Origin: Methanobrevibacter sp.
GTDB taxonomy: Archaea; Methanobacteriota; Methanobacteria; Methanobacteriales; Methanobacteriaceae
Assembly (NCBI GenBank): GCA_016838945.1
Contig: JADLKP010000108.1
Span: 1 to 7,302, forward strand
Direction of reading: 5' to 3'
DNA: 7,302 nucleotides
Shown here piece after piece: positions 1 to 5,314 of the stretch; the stretch's first letter is position 1, and each line of letters starts with the position of its first letter. A program made the position numbers and the translations under genes. The notes below the pieces were generated by a model. The model saw only the letters and a program-made list of their open reading frames with translations, did no database searches and was not told where the DNA came from.

Positions 1-83
1 AAATTATAAAAAAACTAAAAAAAAATAATTAAAAAAATTAAGAAAAAAAGTTAAAAAAATAGGAAAAAATAAAATAATAAAAA
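1..83 (-). terminator. T-tract terminator region downstream of thrC
   Basis: Read on the minus strand, the DNA after the thrC stop codon is a succession of T runs of five to nine bases broken by single A, C or G bases, with no GC-rich hairpin. Archaeal RNA polymerase terminates at such oligo-U stretches, so this is the probable 3' end of the thrC transcript. The exact end point cannot be read from the sequence. Confidence 0.55.
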
Positions 84-1280
84 TTACTTGTTAAGTAAAA
101 TTTCCTTAATCTTATCAATGTCTGCATCCACTTGGACAGGATCCACACATGCATCAATAGCAGTGTTAGGGTCTTTAAGTAAGTGTCCAGTTACGACACA
201 AACAACTCTTTCTCCTTTGTCTACATCTCCTTGTTCGACTAATTTCTTTAAACCTGCAATGGATGCTGCAGAAGCTGGTTCCACACCAATTCCTTCAGTT
301 CTTGCAAGTAATTTTTGAGCATCAAGGATTTCTTCATCAGTTACGGTTTCGGATAAACCGTTTGAATCATAAATAGCCCTTAATGCTTTAACAGCACTTA
401 CGGGAGCACCGATACGGATTGCGGTTGCAATGGTTTCAGGGTTTTCTACAGGAGTCATTTCCATAGTCTTGTCCCTAAATGCATTAGCGATAGGACAAGC
501 TCCTTCAGCTTGAATACCAGTCATCATTGGAACATCATCCATAAATCCAGCATTGTGGAATTCAGTGATACCTTTCCAAATAGCTGAAATGTTTCCTGCA
601 TTACCTACAGGCAGTACAATCCTATCAGGAGATTCCCATCCTAAATCATGAACGATTTCATAACCGATGGTCTTTTGACCTTCTAATCTGAATGGGTTGA
701 TTGAATTTAATAAGTATAAGTATTTTTCACGAGCAAGTTGGGTCATAGCTTCCAAAGCTTCGTCGAAGTTGCCGTTAATTGAGAATACTTCTGCACCATG
801 GAACATAGCTTGTGCCAATTTACCAAGAGCAACCTTACCCGCAGGCAAGAACACAGCACATCTAAGTCCTGCTCTTGCAGCATAAGCAGCAAGTGAAGCA
901 GAGGTGTTACCGGTGGAAGCGCAACCTACAGTATCTACTCCAAGCATCATAGCTTTGGTCATACCGATGGTCATTCCTCTGTCCTTAAAACTACCTGTAG
1001 GGTTTGATCCTTCAACTTTAACATAAAGGTCAAGACCAAGTTCTTCACCTAATTTATCACATTTGCAGAATGGAGTTCCTCCTTCATCCAAGGAAACTCT
1101 TTTGCTTGCATCTACAGGCAAACATTCTTTATATTTCCATAAGTTATCTCTTCTACCTTCAAAAGTAGACTTAGGAACATCAACTTCCACTTCCACTTCC
1201 AAGACAGAACCACATTTCTTACAGTTGTAAATAACTTCATCATCTTCGTATTCTTCTCCACAAGATACACATCTAATCAT
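84..1280 (-). CDS. thrC: Threonine synthase (PLP-dependent)
   Basis: A 398-residue cytoplasmic enzyme that converts O-phospho-L-homoserine and water to L-threonine and phosphate, the last step of threonine synthesis. The N-terminus has a zinc-ribbon-like CxxC...CxxC pair (Cys4, Cys7, Cys20, Cys23), as in many archaeal threonine synthases. The fold-type II PLP core follows: NPTGSFKDRG at 93-102 with the Schiff-base lysine Lys99, STGNTS at 122-127 (Asn125 is the usual contact to the cofactor hydroxyl), the phosphate-binding loop PVGNAGN at 224-230, and VTGHLLKDP at 363-371, typical of ThrC. Full length with no frame damage. The ATG is supported by GTGAT (1284-1288) about 3 bases upstream. It appears monocistronic: 283 bp separate it from the SpoIIM-like gene, and its upstream region carries a TATA-like box and direct repeats. 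Threonine dehydratase shares the fold, but the GNAGN and TGHLLKDP motifs and the zinc ribbon favour ThrC. Confidence 0.95.
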   Translation of the reverse strand: MIRCVSCGEEYEDDEVIYNCKKCGSVLEVEVEVDVPKSTFEGRRDNLWKYKECLPVDASKRVSLDEGGTPFCKCDKLGEELGLDLYVKVEGSNPTGSFKDRGMTIGMTKAMMLGVDTVGCASTGNTSASLAAYAARAGLRCAVFLPAGKVALGKLAQAMFHGAEVFSINGNFDEALEAMTQLAREKYLYLLNSINPFRLEGQKTIGYEIVHDLGWESPDRIVLPVGNAGNISAIWKGITEFHNAGFMDDVPMMTGIQAEGACPIANAFRDKTMEMTPVENPETIATAIRIGAPVSAVKALRAIYDSNGLSETVTDEEILDAQKLLARTEGIGVEPASAASIAGLKKLVEQGDVDKGERVVCVVTGHLLKDPNTAIDACVDPVQVDADIDKIKEILLNK

Positions 1281-1283
1281 TTT

Positions 1284-1288
1284 ATCAC
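1284..1288 (-). promoter_or_regulatory. Shine-Dalgarno site of thrC
   Basis: GTGAT on the minus strand, three bases before the ATG at 1280-1278. It matches part of the archaeal GGAGGTGATC anti-SD complement and agrees with the Met-Ile-Arg-Cys start that keeps the zinc ribbon complete. Confidence 0.5.
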
Positions 1289-1416
1289 ATTAATCTTTTT
1301 GATGAAAAATAATTTTTAATTAATTATAAATTTAATTAATTTGAATTTTAATAATTATAAAAATAATAAAAATTAGATTATAATTACCATACATCATATA
1401 ATTATAATCATCATAG

Positions 1417-1425
1417 TATAAAAAC
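1417..1425 (-). promoter_or_regulatory. Candidate TATA box of thrC
   Basis: The minus strand reads GTTTTTATAC here, close to the archaeal TATA consensus. With the usual spacing of about 25 bp, transcription would start near 1393 and give a leader of roughly 110 nt. It lies just downstream (minus-strand sense) of the 9-bp direct repeats at 1428-1454. The region is AT-rich, so other TATA-like sequences are possible. Confidence 0.35.
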
Positions 1426-1427
1426 TT

Positions 1428-1454
1428 AATTTAACCAAACCGACAAATTTAACC
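1428..1454 (-). repeat. Two 9-bp direct repeats (GGTTAAATT) upstream of the thrC TATA box
   Basis: On the minus strand GGTTAAATT occurs at 1454-1446 and again at 1436-1428, exactly 18 bp apart start to start and separated by TGTCGGTTT. The pair ends 3 bp from the candidate thrC TATA box, where an activator or repressor might bind. A third exact copy lies at 2334-2326 upstream of the SpoIIM-like gene. Regulation is inferred; the repeats themselves are visible. The surrounding 1434-1470 is also unusually G+C-containing for an intergenic region here. Confidence 0.45.
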
Positions 1455-1483
1455 CATAGGCTGTTGGCAAATTAATTCATGCA

Positions 1484-1558
1484 AAAAATTAATAAAAAAT
1501 AAGATAAAATAAAATTAAAAATAAGAAAAATAATAAAAAAATTAAATAAAAAATAGTA
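1484..1558 (-). terminator. T-tract terminator region downstream of the SpoIIM-like gene
   Basis: The minus strand immediately after the stop codon holds repeated T runs of five to seven bases with few other bases and no hairpin, the form expected for intrinsic termination in archaea. Placement is approximate. Confidence 0.45.
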
Positions 1559-1563
1559 ATTCT

Positions 1564-2265
1564 CTAAACTATGCTAATTCCAAAAAATGAAAGGAAAACC
1601 TTTGCAAAAGGCACAGTTATATTAGCTTCAATAAATGCTGCAATGATTAAAAGAACAACAGCAAGACAAAGGAATATGAATGATTCCTTCAGTTTACTCT
1701 GATTCTGTTTGAATGCAGCAGCAAATCTTTGTCCAAGAGTGATTTTCACATCAGAGAAATATGGATCAAAGATGTCCAGATATGAGTAATCTGGGGACTT
1801 GAGATTCCAAATGAAATGAAGCACAAATGAAAGCAATGCAAAACCACCAGTTGTAGCTATTATAATAGCTGGAATTTCAAATATTCCATGAGGAACCACT
1901 AAAGCTGCATATGCCAAGAGATTGAAATTTGCACCAGTATATCCTATAAACAAACCATTGTTTCCTAAAATAATTGCTGCCAATAATCCTCCAAGTGCCC
2001 CAAGAGCATATAATATGAAAGCTACTGTCACATTATTGACAAATAATGATTGTGTTGTTAATTCCACTGTCCCATTTGCTATGTTCTCTTCAAATGAATC
2101 CACAATAGGTTGCACATATCCAGTAACCTGTTCCGGATAAAAGTACCCTATAAGAAGAGGAATCACAAATATTAATGTTGAAAGAAGCAAAAGCATCTTA
2201 TTATGTGAAAATGCTGATTTTACCTCATCCTTGGCTACATTTAAATAATATTTAATATCTACCAT
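1564..2265 (-). CDS. SpoIIM/DUF95-family integral membrane protein
   Basis: A 233-residue multi-pass membrane protein related to bacterial stage II sporulation protein M. Likely membrane segments lie at about 24-42, 81-103, 112-126, 130-150, 195-213 and 216-233. The PHGIFEIPA motif at 125-133 is the family's hallmark and is followed by an alanine/glycine-rich helix. Methanogens do not sporulate, so the name reflects homology only; the biochemical role is unknown. An ATG ten codons further upstream (2295) keeps the frame open, but GGGGTGAT at 2269-2276 sits just before the ATG at 2265 and gives the N-terminus MVDIKYYLN, so the shorter start is chosen. It lies 94 bp downstream of trpS, close enough for read-through but with its own possible promoter and a GGTTAAATT copy upstream. 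No neighbour explains its role. Confidence 0.8.
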   Translation of the reverse strand: MVDIKYYLNVAKDEVKSAFSHNKMLLLLSTLIFVIPLLIGYFYPEQVTGYVQPIVDSFEENIANGTVELTTQSLFVNNVTVAFILYALGALGGLLAAIILGNNGLFIGYTGANFNLLAYAALVVPHGIFEIPAIIIATTGGFALLSFVLHFIWNLKSPDYSYLDIFDPYFSDVKITLGQRFAAAFKQNQSKLKESFIFLCLAVVLLIIAAFIEANITVPFAKVFLSFFGISIV

Positions 2266-2268
2266 ATA

Positions 2269-2276
2269 ATCACCCC
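2269..2276 (-). promoter_or_regulatory. Shine-Dalgarno site setting the SpoIIM-like start
   Basis: GGGGTGAT on the minus strand, three bases before the ATG at 2265-2263. It is a strong match to the archaeal SD. The upstream in-frame ATG at 2295 has no comparable site, so this element decides the start. Confidence 0.65.
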
Positions 2277-2325
2277 GATAGTTTAAAACCATCATTAATT
2301 TCTAGTTTCTAAAATTATAATAATA

Positions 2326-2334
2326 AATTTAACC
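2326..2334 (-). repeat. Third copy of the GGTTAAATT motif, upstream of the SpoIIM-like gene
   Basis: The minus strand reads GGTTAAATT, identical to the two copies before thrC, and is followed by an AT-only stretch that could contain a weak TATA element. It lies in the 94-bp gap between trpS and the SpoIIM-like gene. A shared regulator is possible but unproven; chance recurrence in AT-rich DNA cannot be ruled out. Confidence 0.3.
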
Positions 2335-2359
2335 ACTTTAAAACTCATGAAATGCAAAT

Positions 2360-3451
2360 CTAATCAAACAAGGATTCTGCAATTTCTACAGATTCTTCCT
2401 GTTTTACTTTCAAATCTTCAAAGAAGTCTTTCATTAGCTCTGCTGCATGAACCTTACAATGTCCGCACATAAGGCTTCCGTCCATACATTCTTCACGAAT
2501 CTTTTCAAGCTCCTTGTCATCATCTACCAAATGATAAACAAGCATTTCATAAATAACACATTCATCAGGTCTTCCACCTAACTCCTTTTGCTCATCAAGA
2601 GTCTCCCTACCACCGGTTTTAGAAGACTTTACCTTTTTCTCAGCTTGTTTAGGAGTTTCATTCAAGTAAATAGCTGTATTAGGCTTGCTGCTTGACATCT
2701 TATCTCCAGTAAGGCCAGTGAGGAACCTATGATAAGTTGATGCAGGAGCTAAAAATCCATACTCCTCATTCATCTTAGCTGCAATGTCTCTAGTTAATCT
2801 TAAATGAGGATCTTGGTCAACACCTACAGGAACAACCACTTGCTTAGGACCGCCAAACTCTTCAGTTTGTGGAAGCAAAATGTCTGCCACCTGCACCAAT
2901 GGAACATATAAGTGACCAATATTTGTACTTTCGTTAAAACCGTAAATGGCACGCATATTGTTGAAATTGACCCTTTTTGCAATCTTAAATGTCAAGTCAT
3001 TCAAGGTCTTGTTTTGAGATTGGAGATAGACATTCACCTTATCATCAGTCAAGTCAAGGCCTAAAGCAATATAATTAGCCAAATATTCGTGAACAGCTAT
3101 ATCCTTTGCCTTTTCAAAGCTGATTCCTCTTGCAGCATATGATTCCATATCTGCAATGGATAAAGATAAGGAAGCTCCTTTTTCAAAATACCATTTAAGT
3201 TGGTCAATAACCATCTTATGTCCAATATGCATCTGACCACTTGGCATCATGCCTGTCATAACCGCAAAATCCTTTTTGGCATTTATGGAAGGGACTAATT
3301 TATCAAAATCCCTATGTCCAAAGATAACTCCTCTTTTCATCAACCTAGCAGGGTCTTCAATTTCCCCTAATATCTCTGAAAAGTCTTTAATTCCAAACTG
3401 ATTAACTAATTTATCATAATCTACTATAGATGAGCCCCATGGATCAATCAA
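2360..3451 (-). CDS. trpS: Tryptophanyl-tRNA synthetase (archaeal type)
   Basis: Class I synthetase that activates tryptophan with ATP and charges tRNA-Trp in the cytoplasm. With the start chosen here it has 363 residues. It shows the HIGH signature at 75-78 within PSGQMHIGH and the KMSSS signature at 251-255, plus the archaeal/eukaryotic-type segments VPVGVDQDPHLRLTRD (about 208-223) and a C-terminal CGHCK (329-333). The open frame continues upstream to an ATG at 3544 (394 residues). However, AGGTGAT at 3455-3461 lies just before a TTG at 3451 that begins LIDPWGSS, the conserved N-terminal segment of archaeal TrpRS. The extra 31 residues are low-complexity Asn/Tyr/Phe/Lys, the upstream ATG has no SD, and a TATA-like box falls inside the extension, so the TTG start is preferred. 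Its neighbour EndA is needed to mature intron-containing tRNAs, often including tRNA-Trp. Confidence 0.93.
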   Translation of the reverse strand: MIDPWGSSIVDYDKLVNQFGIKDFSEILGEIEDPARLMKRGVIFGHRDFDKLVPSINAKKDFAVMTGMMPSGQMHIGHKMVIDQLKWYFEKGASLSLSIADMESYAARGISFEKAKDIAVHEYLANYIALGLDLTDDKVNVYLQSQNKTLNDLTFKIAKRVNFNNMRAIYGFNESTNIGHLYVPLVQVADILLPQTEEFGGPKQVVVPVGVDQDPHLRLTRDIAAKMNEEYGFLAPASTYHRFLTGLTGDKMSSSKPNTAIYLNETPKQAEKKVKSSKTGGRETLDEQKELGGRPDECVIYEMLVYHLVDDDKELEKIREECMDGSLMCGHCKVHAAELMKDFFEDLKVKQEESVEIAESLFD

Positions 3452-3454
3452 AAA

Positions 3455-3461
3455 ATCACCT
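3455..3461 (-). promoter_or_regulatory. Shine-Dalgarno site deciding the TTG start of trpS
   Basis: AGGTGAT on the minus strand, followed by TTT and then TTG at 3451-3449. This is a near-perfect archaeal SD inside the longer open frame. A ribosome bound here would start at TTG, giving (M)IDPWG as the N-terminus. Confidence 0.7.
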
Positions 3462-3502
3462 AAAATATAATATCTTTCTTTAAATTGAATAAACGAATAA
3501 TA

Positions 3503-3516
3503 ATTAATATATTTTT
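3503..3516 (-). promoter_or_regulatory. Candidate TATA box of trpS
   Basis: The minus strand reads AAAAAATATATTAA, centred about 58 bp before the TTG start. Initiation about 25 bp downstream would fall near 3482 and leave a leader of about 30 nt containing the AGGTGAT site. If correct, the ATG at 3544 would not be transcribed. Confidence 0.4.
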
Positions 3517-3585
3517 TATCAAAACTATTGAAATAATTATCCATGTTTTTAATAAAAACAATTGAAATTTTATAAGTAAAAATTC

Positions 3586-3619
3586 ATTAAATCTGATCAA
3601 TTTACAATATTGATTTAAT
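3586..3619. repeat. 8-bp inverted repeat upstream of trpS
   Basis: ATTAAATC (3586-3593) and GATTTAAT (3612-3619) are perfect inverted arms with an 18-bp spacer. The spacer carries most of a second small dyad, ATCAAT (3596-3601) and ATTGAT (3609-3614), whose right arm overlaps the outer arm. It lies about 70-100 bp upstream of the candidate trpS TATA box. It may be a protein-binding site or simply chance in AT-rich DNA. Confidence 0.3.
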
Positions 3620-3690
3620 TTGAAAATTCATACTATTAATTAAATATGATTTACAAGTTAATAAAAATAACTAATATTAAATTTAAAATA

Positions 3691-3805
3691 ATTAAAAAAT
3701 TAAGTTTAAAAATAAATTTAAAAATTAAGTTTAAAAATAAATTAAAAAATTAAGTTTAAAAATAATTAAAAAATAAATTGAAAAATTTAGTTTAAATTAA
3801 AATTA
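3691..3805 (-). terminator. T-rich terminator region downstream of endA
   Basis: The minus strand after the endA stop codon is dominated by T runs of four to six bases and has no GC hairpin, consistent with U-tract termination. It overlaps the 25-bp tandem repeat at 3700-3774. The rest of the gene-free stretch from 3452 to 3806 holds the trpS promoter region and the inverted repeat; I see no coding potential in it. Confidence 0.4.
3700..3774. repeat. 25-bp tandem repeat, three units
   Basis: The 16-mer TTAAGTTTAAAAATAA begins at 3700, 3725 and 3750, so the period is exactly 25 bp. Units one and two differ at a single base; the third diverges in its last third. A degenerate relative (TTTAGTTTAAATT) follows at about 3786. 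This is a minisatellite in the endA-trpS spacer and may vary in copy number between strains. Confidence 0.75.
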
Positions 3806-3806
3806 C

Positions 3807-4322
3807 TTATGGTCTGGTCCACTCTATGTTATAGTATGTCACATCAAGGTCGTCATCCACCACTGCAAGCAATAGTTTCTTGTTGACTCCATGTGAAACC
3901 CTTACATAGCTTGCAAAGTCTAAAACATTCACTTGATTGGTTTCGTACAATACCTTTACCAAGAAATCAGAATGTGCATGCCCTGGACCGGTTCCCCTCT
4001 CGTAAAGTCTGAACTCAGAGCCGTATTTAAAACCTGTTTTTATGATGTAACCCCTATTCTTCAAATCCCTATAAACCAGATACTTGCCATAAATCTCTTG
4101 ATCCTTAATCAAACCTATGATATAATCCGCTTCACATTTTTCATCATCTTCGTAAATGTCCAAACGTCCTCTTTCCATCAAATAACATGCTTCAATTAAG
4201 GAAAGCTCCAAACAGTCTTCAGACAATTTACCAAACTGGCTTTTTTGATTAAGGGAAACGGCCCTTTGATTGCCTGCCTCAATTTTGATGGTTACAATAC
4301 CTTCACATAAATCTCCACGCAT
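3807..4322 (-). CDS. endA: tRNA-splicing endonuclease (tRNA-intron lyase)
   Basis: EndA cuts pre-tRNA at the bulge-helix-bulge motif to release archaeal introns, leaving 2',3'-cyclic phosphate and 5'-hydroxyl ends. The 171-residue length fits the homotetrameric form. The N-terminal domain is about residues 1-70. The C-terminal nuclease domain carries YRDLKNRGYIIKTGFKYG at 84-101 and the catalytic triad Tyr107 (in FRLYERG), His117 (in HAHSDFLV) and Lys148 (in NKKLLLAV), whose spacings of 10 and 31 residues match the Methanocaldococcus jannaschii enzyme. The open frame runs 16 codons further to a TTG at 4370. The ATG at 4322 is preferred because GGGTG lies a few bases before it and the N-terminus MRGDLCEGIV fits the family. 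It is followed by trpS after a long T-rich spacer and preceded by the metal-dependent regulator 131 bp upstream. Confidence 0.93.
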   Translation of the reverse strand: MRGDLCEGIVTIKIEAGNQRAVSLNQKSQFGKLSEDCLELSLIEACYLMERGRLDIYEDDEKCEADYIIGLIKDQEIYGKYLVYRDLKNRGYIIKTGFKYGSEFRLYERGTGPGHAHSDFLVKVLYETNQVNVLDFASYVRVSHGVNKKLLLAVVDDDLDVTYYNIEWTRP

Positions 4323-4327
4323 TAGAA

Positions 4328-4332
4328 CACCC
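4328..4332 (-). promoter_or_regulatory. Shine-Dalgarno-like site before the chosen endA start
   Basis: GGGTG on the minus strand, five bases before the ATG at 4322-4320. It is a partial match to the archaeal SD but better than anything before the upstream TTG at 4370. Confidence 0.45.
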
Positions 4333-4397
4333 GAATAAAAATCTGTAATATTAAATAATAAAAATATCAATTGATTAACTTAAAATGAAAATTAACA

Positions 4398-4413
4398 GCC
4401 AAATTACCTAAAA
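4398..4413 (-). promoter_or_regulatory. Operator-like TTAGGTAATT box between the regulator gene and endA
   Basis: The minus strand reads TTAGGTAATTTGGC. Its first ten bases are identical to the operator-like site at 5236-5245 upstream of the metal regulator gene. It lies about 80-90 bp before endA. It could be a third binding site or a chance match embedded in the T-rich 3' region of the regulator gene. Confidence 0.25.
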
Positions 4414-4452
4414 AATTAAAAAGATCAATAAAAATAATGAAATAAAAAAAGA
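4412..4452 (-). terminator. T-rich region downstream of the metal regulator gene
   Basis: After the stop codon the minus strand contains runs of seven, five and five T bases within about 40 bp and no hairpin, which suits archaeal termination. Partial read-through into endA cannot be excluded. Confidence 0.35.
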
Positions 4453-4453
4453 A

Positions 4454-5167
4454 TTAAAGATTAAATGTTTTTATGAATATGTTATTTGCCAAATCTCTTG
4501 AAACTTCAATAGGGGAATCTTCAACAAAGATGGCAAAACTGTCTGAACTATCGTTTTCAGCTATTTTAACCTTAGAACCTATCCTTATTCCAACATCTAT
4601 AGCATTTGCCATATACTCATCGCCGCCACGTATGAACAAGACTTCACCTTCTTCATCAGCAGTAAGTTGGGAAATGGACAATAGATTAAACTCCCTTATG
4701 CCTACATCATCAATATCCCCCTGATTCTTGCAATCTGCACAATTTGCAAAATCAAAATCACATGCAGGGATTAGATGGTCATCAGGACAGGTGTCTGGAT
4801 GTTCCAACATATGGCATATGGCTCTTTCAGCTTCATCTGATAATGAATGTTCCATTTCACAAGCTTGAGCATGAAGATTTTCATCTTTGATCTTCAGGAT
4901 GTCTTTCAAGAATCTTTCAAGTATTCTGTGTTTACGTGTAATCTTTTGAGCTATTTTGATACCGTCATCAGTTAAAGAAGCCCCTTTATATGGAACATAA
5001 TCAATATAACCAAGGTCTTCAAGTTTTTTAAGCATTTGAGTTACACTACCTGGCGCAATACCTAACTCTTTAGATAAGGTTGTTGTAGATACATATGAAT
5101 CCTTGCTACCGAACTTATAAAGAGTCTCCAAATACTCTTCAATGTTTTCACTAATTTCTTTAGCCAT
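4454..5167 (-). CDS. DtxR/MntR-family metal-dependent transcriptional repressor
   Basis: A 237-residue cytoplasmic DNA-binding protein expected to repress metal-uptake genes when loaded with Fe(II) or Mn(II). A winged helix-turn-helix occupies about 7-72, with recognition helix PGSVTQMLKKLEDLGY at 39-54. The dimerisation/metal domain spans about 73-135, and a C-terminal FeoA/SH3-like domain about 158-237. Aligned by eye to Corynebacterium DtxR, the ancillary ligands are His80, Glu84 and His99, and the primary ligands Cys103, Glu106 and His107. At the DtxR Met10 position there is Glu11, and Glu14 matches MntR Glu11, so the ligand set is mixed. An inserted segment has four cysteines (127, 136, 143, 146). 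The ATG is supported by GGAGGT at 5173-5178. Two similar operator-like sites and TATA boxes lie upstream, suggesting autoregulation. Its targets and exact metal cannot be told from this window. Confidence 0.9.
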   Translation of the reverse strand: MAKEISENIEEYLETLYKFGSKDSYVSTTTLSKELGIAPGSVTQMLKKLEDLGYIDYVPYKGASLTDDGIKIAQKITRKHRILERFLKDILKIKDENLHAQACEMEHSLSDEAERAICHMLEHPDTCPDDHLIPACDFDFANCADCKNQGDIDDVGIREFNLLSISQLTADEEGEVLFIRGGDEYMANAIDVGIRIGSKVKIAENDSSDSFAIFVEDSPIEVSRDLANNIFIKTFNL

Positions 5168-5172
5168 GTAGA

Positions 5173-5178
5173 ACCTCC
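5173..5178 (-). promoter_or_regulatory. Shine-Dalgarno site of the metal regulator gene
   Basis: GGAGGT on the minus strand, five bases before the ATG at 5167-5165. It is a full-strength SD and fixes the start at MAKEISEN. Confidence 0.75.
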
Positions 5179-5226
5179 AGTAAATTTTAAGAAATTTTCA
5201 TTTTGAATTAAATAAATTAAGTTTAA

Positions 5227-5247
5227 AAGTTTTAGAATTACCTAATA
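5227..5247 (-). promoter_or_regulatory. Downstream operator-like site (O2) of the metal regulator gene
   Basis: The minus strand reads TTAGGTAATTCTAAAACTTTT, with inverted arms TTAG and CTAA six bases apart at 5232-5245. With one gap it matches the upstream site O1 at about 18 of 20 positions. It is followed by the T/A-rich CTTTTAAAC, a possible TATA-like element. Binding by the regulator is inferred from its position and repetition. Confidence 0.4.
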
Positions 5248-5261
5248 ACCATATAAAAGAT

Positions 5262-5271
5262 TTTTATATAA
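5262..5271 (-). promoter_or_regulatory. Additional TATA-like element between O1 and O2
   Basis: The minus strand reads TTATATAAAAA here, within a partly symmetric AT stretch (5250-5272). Transcription from it would begin near 5238, inside site O2, so occupation of O2 could block it. It is weaker evidence than the element at 5305-5314. Confidence 0.3.
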
Positions 5272-5304
5272 TTATTATTTCTTATACTATTATTTATTAA
5301 GAAA

Positions 5305-5314
5305 GTATATAAAG
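5305..5314 (-). promoter_or_regulatory. TATA box of the metal regulator gene
   Basis: The minus strand reads CTTTATATAC, an essentially perfect archaeal TATA box. It is directly preceded by operator-like site O1, which would overlap the TFB recognition element. Initiation is expected near 5280, giving a leader of roughly 110 nt. Confidence 0.5.

Noticed and set aside
88..318. Plus-strand open frame opposite thrC
   Set aside because: It lies entirely within the antisense of a well-supported gene, has no SD or family resemblance, and its composition is that of a shadow frame. The same applies to the plus-strand frames at 697-885, 1922-2140, 3933-4199, 4473-4724, 6028-6222 and 6919-7110.
1281..1563. 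Possible riboswitch or tRNA gene in the thrC upstream spacer
   Set aside because: No cloverleaf, T-loop or known aptamer core could be found; only short direct repeats and a minor composition bump are visible.
2931..2936. TrpY-type TRP-box (TGTACA) for trpS regulation
   Set aside because: Only TGTACT was found, inside the trpS coding region; no TGTACA was seen near the promoter.
3452..3544. The 31-residue N-terminal extension of TrpRS
   Set aside because: No SD at the ATG, low-complexity composition, and a strong SD plus the conserved IDPWGSS start further in, so it is treated as untranslated.
3660..3806. CRISPR-like array in the endA-trpS spacer
   Set aside because: The 25-bp units are directly abutting tandem repeats with no unique spacers between them and almost only A/T.
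4323..4370. The 16-residue hydrophobic N-terminal extension of EndA (possible signal peptide)
   Set aside because: EndA acts in the cytoplasm, the start would be TTG without an SD, and GGGTG precedes the internal ATG.
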